Assembly: GCA_050183765.1 (NCBI GenBank)
Contig: JBFXAZ010000058.1
Span: 1-33,590 of the forward strand
From: JAFAZJ01 sp050183765
Lineage (GTDB): Bacteria > Pseudomonadota > Alphaproteobacteria > Reyranellales > Reyranellaceae
Direction of reading: 5' to 3'
DNA length: 33,590 nucleotides
Shown here one piece after another: positions 16,312 to 23,560 of the stretch (within the stretch, counting starts at the first letter, position 1; each line of letters begins with the position of its first letter). The translations under genes were made by a program, and so were the position numbers. The notes beneath the pieces are model-generated. The model was not told the origin of the DNA. It saw nothing but the letters and a program-made list of their open reading frames with translations, and did not search any database.

Positions 16312-17292
16312 ATGCTTCTGAGCCGCCGTCATGCCATTGCCGCGGGCACCGCCGCGCTGTCCCTGTCGAGGACGGTCTTCGCGCAGACCAAGTGGCCGGA
16401 ACGCCCGGTCACATTCGTCGTGCCCTATGCCGCCGGCGGCGGCGCCGACATCGTGGCGCGCGAGCTGGCGCAGCTGGTGACCCCGCTGTTCGGCCAGAGC
16501 ATCATCATCGACAACAAGGGCGGTGCTGCAGGCGGCATCGGCACCACCGCCGTCGCCAACGCCAGGCCCGACGGCTACACCATGCTCTACGCCGTGGGCA
16601 CCAACATCGTGCTCAACCCGCACGTGCTGAAGAACTACAGGACCAACACGCTCGAGGACCTGATCCCGATCGTCCAGACCACCGACTACCAGTACGTACT
16701 GGCGGTGCATCCCGCCGTGCCGGCCAAGACCGTGGCCGAGCTGGTGGCGCTGGCCAAGAAGGAGCCCGACAAGCTGACCTATTCCTCGTCGGGCGCAGGC
16801 GGCAACAACCACCTCGCCGGCGCGCTGTTCTCCGCCGCGACCGGCGTGAAGATGACCCATGTGCCCTACAAGGGCACGGGGCCGGCGCTGCTCGACGTGA
16901 TCAACGGCGTCATCACCATGAACTTCTCCTCGCTGCCGCCGGCGGTGAGCCAGATCAAGGCCGGCCGCCTGCGCGCCCTGGCCGTGACCGGCACCAAGCG
17001 CGTCTCGGCCCTGCCCGACGTGCCGACGCTGGAGGAGGTCGGCATCAAGGGCGCGACGCTCAAGGGCTGGCACGGCATCTTCGCGCCGAAGGGCACGGCC
17101 GCGACCATCATCGACAAGGTCGAGGGCGACGTGAAGGCGGCGATGAAGGACCCGAAGATGAAGGGGGCGCTGGACAAGGACGGGCTGGAGTTCCCGCCCG
17201 AGATGACCCGCGCGCAATTCGCCGACGCCGTGCGCAAGGAGCACGCCTACTGGGGCGCCAAGCTCAAGGAGCTCGACATCAAGTTCGAGTAG
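16312..17292 (+). CDS. Tripartite tricarboxylate transporter substrate-binding protein (TctC/Bug family)
   Basis: A 326-residue periplasmic solute-binding protein. The N-terminus SRRHAIAAGTAALSLSRTVFAQ looks like a Tat or Sec signal peptide with a twin arginine and an AxA-like cleavage site. The mature start WPERPVTFVVPYAAGGGADIVAR is diagnostic of Bug proteins, as are DNKGGAAGGIG and PYKGTGPALLDVINGVI. ATG 16312 is preferred (GAGGG upstream) over GTG 16291. No TctA/TctB membrane genes are nearby, as is common for the expanded Bug families of soil proteobacteria. The ligand is probably a carboxylate or related small molecule but is not predictable. A terminator hairpin follows. Confidence 0.95.
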   Translation: MLLSRRHAIAAGTAALSLSRTVFAQTKWPERPVTFVVPYAAGGGADIVARELAQLVTPLFGQSIIIDNKGGAAGGIGTTAVANARPDGYTMLYAVGTNIVLNPHVLKNYRTNTLEDLIPIVQTTDYQYVLAVHPAVPAKTVAELVALAKKEPDKLTYSSSGAGGNNHLAGALFSAATGVKMTHVPYKGTGPALLDVINGVITMNFSSLPPAVSQIKAGRLRALAVTGTKRVSALPDVPTLEEVGIKGATLKGWHGIFAPKGTAATIIDKVEGDVKAAMKDPKMKGALDKDGLEFPPEMTRAQFADAVRKEHAYWGAKLKELDIKFE

Positions 17293-17328
17293 GGCTGGCC
17301 TGCCCTTCCTGGACTCTTCAAGACGACG

Positions 17329-17359
17329 ACGCGCATCCAGCCGGAGCGGGATGCGCGTT
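17329..17359 (+). terminator. Terminator between TctC and dksA (convergent)
   Basis: A perfect 10-bp stem ACGCGCATCC/GGATGCGCGT (17329-17338 with 17349-17358) with a 10-base loop, 36 bases after the TctC stop. Only two T residues follow on the plus strand. It could serve both converging genes. Confidence 0.6.
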
Positions 17360-17392
17360 GCCTGACGAGAGCTGTCGAATGAGCGCTGCGCG

Positions 17393-17809
17393 CTACTCGT
17401 CGCGCCGCGTGCGCTCCATGCGCTCGTGGCGCTCCTGCGCCTCGACGCTCAGCGTGGCGATCGGCCTCGCCTCGAGACGCTTGAGCGCGATCGGCTCGCC
17501 GGTCTCCTCGCAGTAGCCGTAGGTGTTCTCTTCGATGCGGCGGATGGCGGAGTCGATCTTGGCGATCAGCTTGCGGAAACGGTCGCGGGTACGAAGCTCA
17601 AGCGCGCGATCTGTTTCGGCGGTGGCCCGGTCGGCGAGGTCGGGCTGGGAGAGACTTTCTTCCTGGAGCGATGCGAGGGTCTGGTTCGATTCGTTTATCA
17701 GTTCCTGTTTCCACCTGAGCAGCTTCTGCCTGAAGTATTCCTGCTGCAGCGGATTCATGAACTGTTCGCGGTCCGTCGGCCGGTAGCCCGGCGGCAGAGT
17801 CATCGACAT
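17393..17809 (-). CDS. dksA: DksA-type RNA polymerase-binding transcription factor
   Basis: A DksA/TraR protein (138 residues from ATG 17809) that binds in the RNA polymerase secondary channel and acts with ppGpp on rRNA and amino-acid promoters. The coiled-coil tip keeps the D-x2-D-x-A pattern (DLADRA), and LELRTRDRFRKLIAKID follows as in E. coli. The zinc finger is degenerate: only the first Cys remains (YGYCEETGEPI) and the later pair is replaced (ATLSVEAQERHE). This type is known in alphaproteobacteria. GAGGAG lies 8 bases before ATG 17809, so I prefer it over GTG 17815. A stem-loop sits in the leader just upstream of the ribosome site. Confidence 0.93.
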   Translation of the reverse strand: MSMTLPPGYRPTDREQFMNPLQQEYFRQKLLRWKQELINESNQTLASLQEESLSQPDLADRATAETDRALELRTRDRFRKLIAKIDSAIRRIEENTYGYCEETGEPIALKRLEARPIATLSVEAQERHERMERTRRDE

Positions 17810-17825
17810 ACGCACTGCTCCTCGA

Positions 17826-17846
17826 GCGGGCCTTACGGAGGCCCGC
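17826..17846 (-). promoter_or_regulatory. Leader stem-loop directly upstream of the dksA ribosome site
   Basis: GCGGGCCT (17826-17833) pairs with AGGCCCGC (17839-17846) around a 5-base loop. On the dksA transcript the stem ends about 6 bases before the GAGGAG ribosome site. It may affect mRNA stability or initiation; this is inference from position only. Confidence 0.45.
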
Positions 17847-17870
17847 CACTCGCCCCGAAAAAGCGGGCGG

Positions 17871-17900
17871 AATATAGAGGGCGGGGATGGGGAAAAACAA
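17871..17900 (-). promoter_or_regulatory. Candidate sigma-70 type promoter of dksA
   Basis: Read on the minus strand, TTGTTT (17900-17895) and TATATT (17876-17871) are 18 bases apart. This predicts a leader of about 55 bases that includes the stem-loop at 17826-17846. It is the best -10/-35 pair I see in this gap. Confidence 0.45.
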
Positions 17901-18034
17901 GCGACTAGGCGGTCGCGCTACACCAGTCATAGTGCACCGCAGCAAAACCCCTCGATGCGGATTCGATATTTCAAATCAATGAATTACGATGCCCGCCAAA
18001 ACCCGGCATCAGCCGCCGTGGATTCGGCGGGCGC
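17901..18034. other. Remainder of the dksA/doxX gap
   Basis: With the dksA leader and promoter this makes a gap of about 225 bases between the dksA start and the DoxX stop. It is locally AT-richer around 17950-18000. No reading frame, RNA gene or clear terminator for the bufferin operon was recognised here. Confidence 0.4.
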
Positions 18035-18514
18035 CTACCGCCGCACCGCGCCGTCGAGGCCCAGCAGCCGGTCGAGCGACCAGGGCCCGGGTCCACGCAC
18101 GAGCAGAAACAGAAGGATGGACAACCATAGAAGGTGCGAGGGGTAGTCGCGCCAGTAGACGCAGAACTGGATGAAGAGCGTCATGCCGAACAGCGTCCCC
18201 GCCGCCAGCCGCGTGCCCAGGCCGACGACGATCAGCGCCGGTGCGCCCAGCTCGATGCAGGTCGCCAGCCAGGTCATCGTCTCGGCCGGCCAGTCCGCCA
18301 TGTGCAGCAGCTTCTGCAGGAAGGCCGGCACAGGCTCCTTGTCCTGCGCGCTCAGGTACTCGTCGCGGAACAGCCCGACGGCCTGCTCGATATTGTCGGC
18401 CTTCAACATGCCGGCGCGCCAGAAGATGAAGAAGATGCCCACCCGCATCGCCAGCTGCAGCAGCGGCTGCGGGAAGGCGTCGAGGCGGGCAGCGAGCGTG
18501 CGGTAGGCGTTCAT
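18035..18514 (-). CDS. DoxX-family membrane protein of the bufferin operon
   Basis: A 159-residue inner-membrane protein with about four hydrophobic helices: LLQLAMRVGIFFIFWRAG (about 18-35), TWLATCIELGAPALIVVGLG, a helix around TLFGMTLFIQFCVYW, and LLWLSILLFLLVRG. It matches the DoxX fold of small quinone- or redox-associated membrane proteins. The start overlaps the stop of the DUF2063 gene by 4 bases. DoxX genes commonly end DUF2282-DUF692-DUF2063 operons. Its role there is unproven; electron supply or removal for the MNIO-modified peptide is a reasonable guess. Confidence 0.88.
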   Translation of the reverse strand: MNAYRTLAARLDAFPQPLLQLAMRVGIFFIFWRAGMLKADNIEQAVGLFRDEYLSAQDKEPVPAFLQKLLHMADWPAETMTWLATCIELGAPALIVVGLGTRLAAGTLFGMTLFIQFCVYWRDYPSHLLWLSILLFLLVRGPGPWSLDRLLGLDGAVRR

Positions 18515-19275
18515 GGTTCGGCGAGGATGGCGAGGCTGAGGAATTTCGGCAGCGCGAGCGCGAAGTCGAAGGCCGGATCCGCCTGCGCCGCGCGCTCGAT
18601 GGCATCGGTGAGGCTTGTCGCGCCGTCGCAGGCGGCCAGCAGCGCGGCCTCGCCGCGCGTCAGGCGCGCGAACGCGGCATCGTCGTCGCGCTGGAAAACA
18701 ACCAGCTCGACACCGCCGGCCGACAGATCGATGGTGGCGTCGGTCTTGCCGTTGGCGACCGCCCAGATCAGGTCGATCGGATAGGCCGAGCGCAGCAGCG
18801 AGACACCGGCGCGCCGCCCGAGGCGCAGATCGCCCAACGCCTCGGGAGCGATCGCCGCGAGTTCCGCCGCCTGCAGCGCCGGACCGGCGTCGCAGCCGTA
18901 CGCCCGGCCCAGCGCCCAGTCGAGGCGCGCGACATCGGCGAGATAGACCAGGTCCCCCACCCGCTCGTGTCGCTCGATGAAGTCAGCGAAGTCGTCGCCA
19001 TACTCGGCGAGCACCGGTGCCGACGGCGGCCTGTGCGCGATGTAGTCGCGCGCCAGCGCCTTGAAGAAGCCATCGCCGACCAGCGACTGCACGCTTGAAA
19101 AGGTCGTGCCCAGCGCCGTCGACAGGCTGTCGAAGACGTGGTGGCGATAAATGCGCAGCCGCGCGTTCGCGTCGATGCACGCGCCGTCGACGAGCGCGGC
19201 CAGATCGGGCGCGTCGCCGCCCAGGCACACCGCGCGGAATGCCGTCTGTAGGCCAGCGAGCGACAGCGCGCTCAT
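18511..19275 (-). CDS. DUF2063 protein, bufferin maturation partner (BufC-like)
   Basis: A 254-residue protein with an N-terminal DUF2063 domain (about 5-95) containing ANARLRIYRHHVFDSL and the following FKALARDYIAHRPP, and a less conserved C-terminal half. In bufferin and related RiPP systems this partner recruits the precursor to the DUF692 enzyme. The start is ATG 19275, overlapping the DUF692 stop by 4 bases; a much longer frame running upstream to 19827 is antisense-like shadow in the DUF692 gene. It overlaps the DoxX gene downstream by 4 bases, so DUF692, DUF2063 and DoxX are tightly coupled. Confidence 0.88.
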   Translation of the reverse strand: MSALSLAGLQTAFRAVCLGGDAPDLAALVDGACIDANARLRIYRHHVFDSLSTALGTTFSSVQSLVGDGFFKALARDYIAHRPPSAPVLAEYGDDFADFIERHERVGDLVYLADVARLDWALGRAYGCDAGPALQAAELAAIAPEALGDLRLGRRAGVSLLRSAYPIDLIWAVANGKTDATIDLSAGGVELVVFQRDDDAAFARLTRGEAALLAACDGATSLTDAIERAAQADPAFDFALALPKFLSLAILAEP

Positions 19276-20123
19276 GCCGCCGCACCCATCTGGAACGCCC
19301 GCCGCTCGCGGTCGGCACGGGCGGCCTCGTCGAGCAGGACATCGAGCTCCGGCACGTCGGTGTCCCATTCGATCAATGTCGGCCTGTCGCCGATGCGCCC
19401 GAGCGCCTCGCGCAGAAGCGCCCACACCGGCTCGGCGACGCGCGAGCCATGATCGTCGATCAGGATGGGCTCGCCGTCGGCGTCGTTGATCGCGTGGCCA
19501 GCGAGATGGTACTCGCCGATCGCCGCCGCCGGCAGGGCCGCGAGATAGGCGCCCGCATCGAGCCGCATGTTCGAGCAGGTGACATGGATGTTGTTGACGT
19601 CGCACAGCAGGCCGCAGCCGGTCCGCGCCACGACGGCGGCGAGGAACTCGGCCTCGCCGATCGTCGAATGGGTGAAGCGCAGATAGGACGAGGGATTCTC
19701 GACCAGCACGCGGCGCCCCAGGCTGTCCTGCAGGCGTTCGACGTTGGCGCAGACGACCGCCAGCGACTCGTCGGTGAAGGGCAGCGGCAGCAGGTCGTTG
19801 AGATAGGTGCCCGACGCCACGCTCCACGAGAGATGGTCGGACACCAGGTCGGGCTGCAGCCGCTCGACGAGCGCCCTCACCCGCTCGAGATGGTCAGCAT
19901 CCAGCCCCCCGGCGCTGCCCAGCGACAGGGCGACGGCATGGACGCTGAAACGGTAGTCGGCGCGCAGCCGCTCGATGCGCCTGAGCGCCGGCCCGCCGCC
20001 GAGATAGTTCTCGGCGTGGATCTCGAGGAAGCCGACGCCCGGCCGGCGCGCCGGCAGCTCTTCAAGGTGACGTGCGCGCAGGCCGATACCGGTGGGCAAA
20101 GGCGAGCGCGCGACGTCGGCCAT
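19272..20123 (-). CDS. DUF692 MNIO enzyme (BufB-like)
   Basis: A 283-residue TIM-barrel multinuclear non-heme iron oxidative enzyme. Candidate iron ligands are visible at the expected strands: GFLEIHAENY (Glu34, His36), SVHAV (His62), VSDHLSW (Asp96, His97), LVENPSSY (Glu142), CDVNNIHV (Asp175, His180), EYHLAGH (His206, His210), DDHG (His225) and IEWD (Glu252). Known members oxidise cysteine side chains of precursor peptides. It lies 7 bases after the DUF2282 precursor gene and overlaps DUF2063 by 4 bases. Together this predicts post-translational modification of the precursor cysteines into copper-binding heterocycles. Confidence 0.92.
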   Translation of the reverse strand: MADVARSPLPTGIGLRARHLEELPARRPGVGFLEIHAENYLGGGPALRRIERLRADYRFSVHAVALSLGSAGGLDADHLERVRALVERLQPDLVSDHLSWSVASGTYLNDLLPLPFTDESLAVVCANVERLQDSLGRRVLVENPSSYLRFTHSTIGEAEFLAAVVARTGCGLLCDVNNIHVTCSNMRLDAGAYLAALPAAAIGEYHLAGHAINDADGEPILIDDHGSRVAEPVWALLREALGRIGDRPTLIEWDTDVPELDVLLDEAARADRERRAFQMGAAA

Positions 20124-20130
20124 GGCGACG

Positions 20131-20382
20131 CTACTTCGCCGCGGTCAGCGAGGCGCCGACGATCTTGGCGCAGGTGCCCTTCGGCACGGAGATCCAGGCG
20201 TCCTTCTGCGCGTCCTTCTTCGCCGTGCCGGCGCACGACGACGACGCGGTCTGGCAATCGTTCTTCCCGGCTTTGGAGATGCCGTAGCACTTCTCGGTCT
20301 CGGCCTTTTGCGCCAGCACGGTGCCCGGCAGGCCGATGGCGGCAGCGACAGCGGATGCGATGATCAGATGCGACGTCTTCAT
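20131..20382 (-). CDS. DUF2282 bufferin-type RiPP precursor (BufA-like)
   Basis: An 83-residue precursor. A Sec-type signal peptide (1-24, cleaving near VLAQ) leads to a mature part with exactly four cysteines: C32 in EKCYGI, C43 in NDCQ, C50 in SSCAG and C71 in GTCAK. This is the DUF2282 pattern of bufferins, copper-binding peptides whose cysteines are modified by a DUF692/DUF2063 pair and which are exported to buffer periplasmic copper. ATG 20382 has GGGAGAGAATCC upstream; longer in-frame starts are rejected. A weak ECF-like pair (GGAAT at 20457-20453, CGTT at 20434-20431, spacing 18) lies upstream on the minus strand. It heads a four-gene operon. Confidence 0.9.
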   Translation of the reverse strand: MKTSHLIIASAVAAAIGLPGTVLAQKAETEKCYGISKAGKNDCQTASSSCAGTAKKDAQKDAWISVPKGTCAKIVGASLTAAK

Positions 20383-20532
20383 GGATTCTCTCCCGACTGG
20401 ACGCGTGGAACCTAACAACGCTGGTACGCGAACGGGAATCAAGGTGCCTGAAATTCCTGTGAGGCGCACGTCATCAGGCGCTATCGCGACCATGCCTTTT
20501 GCCTACCCCGCGCCGACCCAGCGGCCGCGGGT

Positions 20533-21195
20533 TCAGCGCAGCAGCGCCTCGGCGCGGGCGAGATCCCCGGGCGTATTGACGTTGAGGAACGGATCGCTGG
20601 CGCGGCGCGGCCAGTCGAGGATCGCAAGCTCGTGGCGGCGGGTGAAGGCTTCGATCGAGCGCACGCCCTCCTCGGACACGGCGCGGCGCAACGGCTCGAG
20701 CAGCTCGACCCGCCAGACAGCGATGGCGTGGTGCGTGCGGCCGCGAAAGCGCACCGTCAGCACGTCCGCCTCCGGCACATGCATGTGGCCGGCGAGATAG
20801 ACCGTGAGATCGGCGGGCAGCAGCGGCACGTCGGCGGGAACGGTCAGCACCCACGATGCGGCCGGATGATGCCGGCGCGTCCAGTCCAGCGCCGCCAGCA
20901 CGCCCGCCAGCGGCCCCGGCCGCCGGCCATCGGCATCCGGCGGCAGCGAGTCGAGCACGACGGGCGCGTCGAAGCCGCGCCATGGCCCGGCATCGCCGTG
21001 CGCGCTCAGCACCAGGTCCATCACCTGCGGCCGCAGGCGTTCGACGACGTGCGCCAGCATCGGCCGGCCGGCCAGCAGGCGCAGCGGCTTGGGCGGTCCC
21101 GCCCCCATGCGGCGGCCCTCGCCGCCCACCAGAACGGCGCCGATCAGGCCGCCGACGCGAATCGGTCGGGCAATGGCGGGATGGATGCGCGGCAT
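20533..21195 (-). CDS. mobA: Molybdenum cofactor guanylyltransferase
   Basis: A 220-residue MobA: it transfers GMP from GTP to Mo-molybdopterin to make the guanine-dinucleotide cofactor. The nucleotide-binding signature is GAVLVGGEGRRMGAGPPKPL (19-38), with the conserved RMG and Lys36. The metal-binding site is PADVPLLPAD. The rest shows the nucleotidyltransferase fold (segments HAIAVWR and SDPFLNVNTPGDLARAE). ATG 21195 is chosen; a frame running far upstream to 22152 is antisense to the hydratase gene. It diverges from the hydratase gene and precedes the bufferin operon by 150 bases. Confidence 0.93.
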   Translation of the reverse strand: MPRIHPAIARPIRVGGLIGAVLVGGEGRRMGAGPPKPLRLLAGRPMLAHVVERLRPQVMDLVLSAHGDAGPWRGFDAPVVLDSLPPDADGRRPGPLAGVLAALDWTRRHHPAASWVLTVPADVPLLPADLTVYLAGHMHVPEADVLTVRFRGRTHHAIAVWRVELLEPLRRAVSEEGVRSIEAFTRRHELAILDWPRRASDPFLNVNTPGDLARAEALLR

Positions 21196-21199
21196 GGCT

Positions 21200-21211
21200 G
21201 GACTATAGTCC
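21200..21211. promoter_or_regulatory. 12-bp perfect palindrome in the mobA/hydratase divergent promoter region
   Basis: GGACTATAGTCC is self-complementary and lies only 5 bases from the mobA start and 27 from the hydratase start. TATAGT occurs on both strands, so it may be a shared -10 or an operator. No good -35 was found. Confidence 0.35.
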
Positions 21212-21237
21212 GGCCGAAGCACCGGGAGGAGACGACC

Positions 21238-22035
21238 ATGGCCGCGACGTCCGAGCAGATCGCTGACTATGTGATGAACCTGCGCCGCACGCGCACCACG
21301 GCGGGCTGGTGGCCCAAGGCACTGACGCCGGCCGGCGAGGACGCCGCCTATGCCGCGCAGGACGCGCTGCTCAAGCGCATCATCCCCGAGGACGGCGAAG
21401 TGGTGGGCTACAAGATCGGCCTCACCTCGCCCGCGATCCTCAAGCAGACGGGGCTGAAGAACCCCGCCTACGGCGCGATCCGCAAATCGCGCGTCTTCGA
21501 GCGCGAGGTGACGCTGAAGGCGAGCAACCATGTGCGGCTGGGCCTCGAGCTCGAGATCATCCTCACGGTGAACGCCGACGTGCCGCCGCCGCAGCCCGGC
21601 AAGCTCTACACCAGGGAGACGATCACGCCCTACATCGAGTCGGCGCGCGCCGGCTTCGAGCTCATCGAGGATCGCGGCTCGGACTACTCCAGGCTCTCCG
21701 CCATGGCGCTGATCATCGACGTCGGTTGGAACTGGGGTTCGCTCCTGGCGCCGGTGAATCCCGACTGGCGCAAGCTCGACCTCGGCAACCTGAAGGGCAC
21801 GGTCTTGTTCGACGGCGAGGAGGTCGCCTCCGGCAACTCCGGGGATGTGCTGGGCCACTGCGTGAACTCGCTGGCCTGGGTCGCCAATCGCCTGGCCGAT
21901 CACGGCAAGACGCTCAAGAAGGGCATGATCGTCTCGACCGGCTCGATGGTCGCCTGCCAGTTCGTGCCGGTGGGCACGACCGCGGTCGGCCGCATCGAGG
22001 GCCTGGGCGAGGTCACGGTGCGCTACGAGTTCTGA
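21238..22035 (+). CDS. 2-keto-4-pentenoate hydratase / fumarylacetoacetate hydrolase-family protein
   Basis: A 265-residue FAH-superfamily protein, most like the MhpD/HpaH hydratase and 4-oxalocrotonate decarboxylase group. Visible features are VVGYKIGLTSPAILKQ (about 55-70), a metal-binding LGLELEIILTV with Glu104 and Glu106, IESARAGFELIEDR, and the C-terminal STGSMVACQFVPVG. These enzymes use a divalent metal to hydrate or decarboxylate dienoic keto acids in aromatic meta-cleavage routes. No other meta-cleavage genes are near, so the substrate is open. ATG 21238 follows GGGAGGAG. The MORN gene begins 4 bases after the stop. Confidence 0.9.
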   Translation: MAATSEQIADYVMNLRRTRTTAGWWPKALTPAGEDAAYAAQDALLKRIIPEDGEVVGYKIGLTSPAILKQTGLKNPAYGAIRKSRVFEREVTLKASNHVRLGLELEIILTVNADVPPPQPGKLYTRETITPYIESARAGFELIEDRGSDYSRLSAMALIIDVGWNWGSLLAPVNPDWRKLDLGNLKGTVLFDGEEVASGNSGDVLGHCVNSLAWVANRLADHGKTLKKGMIVSTGSMVACQFVPVGTTAVGRIEGLGEVTVRYEF

Positions 22036-22039
22036 TCCC

Positions 22040-22594
22040 GTGGCCCGGCTGCTCGCAGTGTTCATCGTGATCGCCGCCGTGCTCGCACCGGCGGCGATCG
22101 ACGCACGCGGTTTCACCGGCCAGCGCCGCGCCCTGATCAGCGACGGCGCCACCTATGACGGCGCCTGGGTCGACGGCAAGCGCCACGGCCGCGGCCTGCA
22201 GATATGGCCCAATGGCGAGCGCTACGAAGGCGAATGGCGCAACGACAAGCGCGACGGTCGCGGCGTGCAGACGTTCCGCGACCACGCGCGCTACGACGGC
22301 GAATGGCACGATGATGTGCGCACGGGCCAGGGCGTCTACACCTTCGCGAACAACGACCGCTACGAGGGTACCTTCGTCGACGGGCGGTTCAGCGGCCGGG
22401 GCATCTATGTCTGGGCGACCGGCCAGCGCTATGTCGGCGAATGGCGCGACGGCAAGGCGCATGGCCAGGGCACCATGACCACGGTCGACCGCCATGTCTT
22501 CGCCGGCCAGTGGACCGCGGGTTGCTTCCACGACGGCGGCCGCGTGCAAGCCGTCGGCGTGACCCTGAAGGAGTGCCGCGCGCGCAGGCCCTGA
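22040..22594 (+). CDS. Exported MORN-repeat protein (184 aa)
   Basis: Begins at GTG 22040, four bases after the hydratase stop, with a Sec signal peptide (1-22, hydrophobic LLAVFIVIAAVLAPAAIDA). Five MORN repeats follow with an exact 23-residue period (starting at Tyr39, 62, 85, 108 and 131; pattern Y-x-G-x-W/F-x-D/N-x-K/R-x-x-G-x-G) and a sixth partial one at Phe154. Two cysteines near the C-terminus could form a disulfide. MORN repeats form elongated beta-hairpin sheets that bind lipids or proteins. Location is presumably periplasmic. The partner is unknown. Confidence 0.88.
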   Translation: MARLLAVFIVIAAVLAPAAIDARGFTGQRRALISDGATYDGAWVDGKRHGRGLQIWPNGERYEGEWRNDKRDGRGVQTFRDHARYDGEWHDDVRTGQGVYTFANNDRYEGTFVDGRFSGRGIYVWATGQRYVGEWRDGKAHGQGTMTTVDRHVFAGQWTAGCFHDGGRVQAVGVTLKECRARRP

Positions 22595-22639
22595 ACAGGC
22601 GGCTCATCAAGACGCGAAGCCTGTTGGCGCCCGGCCCGC

Positions 22640-23356
22640 TCACTTCGCCGCCGCCAGCTCGAGATCGCGGCGCAGTGCCTGGACCGGCAGGCGATGCACG
22701 CTGGCTGCGCCGATCGCCAGCGCGTCGTAGGCGCCGCCGAAGATCGCCGCGACCGCATCGTCGCGTGCGTTCAGGCCGCCGGCATAGGCGCCATAGGACG
22801 GCAGGATCAGCCGCATGCCGTCGGTCAGGAAGCAGCGCCGGCGCAGGCCGCGGCCCCGCACCACCAGCGACGCCACGGGGTGGTAGTGGCCCGACACCTC
22901 GCCGCCGGTGTCGGTGAGCGGCAGCGCCAGGGCCTGATGGCGAAACACCAGCGGCCCGAAGGCAAGCTCGATGCTGGCCTGCCCGCCCCATTGCCGCGGC
23001 GGCGCCGGGTCGTGGTTGCCGGTGATCCAGATCCAGTCGCGTGCCACGCCGATCAGACGCACGATCTCGGCGGCGTCCGCGGCATCGACGCGCGCCGCGG
23101 CGGCGCCGTCGTGGAAACTGTCGCCGACGCAGAGCACGATGCGCGGGCGCGTCTCCTCGATCGCCGCCGCCAGGCGCGCGAGCGTAGCGCGCGTGTCGTA
23201 GGGCGGCAGCAGCTGGCCCGTTCGCATGCCGTACCAGGAACCCTTCTCGAGATGCAGGTCGGCCACCGCCAGCAGCCGCTCCTCGGGCCACCACAGCGCG
23301 CCGTCGGGCCGCGCCACCAGACTCACGCCGTTGCAGGTGAAGGCGAGCCCGCTCAT
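22640..23356 (-). CDS. pdeM: Ligase-associated DNA damage response endonuclease PdeM
   Basis: A 238-residue calcineurin-like metallophosphoesterase. All family metal motifs are present: VADLHLEKG (Asp33, His35), VGDSFHD (Asp79), TGNHD (Asn114, His115) and SGHYHP (His157, His159). The DLHLEKG/GDSFHDG form matches PdeM, a phosphoesterase family usually found beside Lhr helicase, DNA ligase and Exo genes in a repair cluster. None of those partners is in this window. The start is ATG 23356; a frame running to 24529 is antisense to the EipB gene and is rejected. It diverges from the EipB gene. Confidence 0.85.
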   Translation of the reverse strand: MSGLAFTCNGVSLVARPDGALWWPEERLLAVADLHLEKGSWYGMRTGQLLPPYDTRATLARLAAAIEETRPRIVLCVGDSFHDGAAAARVDAADAAEIVRLIGVARDWIWITGNHDPAPPRQWGGQASIELAFGPLVFRHQALALPLTDTGGEVSGHYHPVASLVVRGRGLRRRCFLTDGMRLILPSYGAYAGGLNARDDAVAAIFGGAYDALAIGAASVHRLPVQALRRDLELAAAK

Positions 23357-23560
23357 TGCCGCCCCATGGAACGTCGGCACCCCGCGCGGCGTTTGAGCCG
23401 GGTCAGCGTGACGTTGCCGGGGGTCTTCATGGCGTATGGCGGCGTTCTTGGCATCGGGCGCGAAGCGGGGGCGGCGGAGCTTACACCGCCCGGGACCGGC
23501 GCGGAAATCCCGACAGGACGCCGCGTTGACCGGCCGGCGTTCCGTCGGCATGGTCGCGCG
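23357..23560. other. Divergent intergenic region pdeM/eipB
   Basis: About 200 bases of GC-rich sequence between the two outward-facing starts. It should contain both promoters, but I found no convincing -10/-35 pair, operator palindrome or small gene. Confidence 0.4.

Noticed and set aside
19276..19827. Upstream extension of the DUF2063 frame
   Set aside because: It overlaps the well-supported DUF692 gene in another frame and is arginine-rich; ATG 19275 with a 4-base overlap is the natural start.
21196..22152. Upstream extension of the mobA frame
   Set aside because: It runs antisense through the hydratase gene; MobA homology begins just after ATG 21195.
22694..23560. Upstream extension of the EipB frame
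   Set aside because: It is antisense to pdeM; the signal peptide of EipB begins at ATG 23561.
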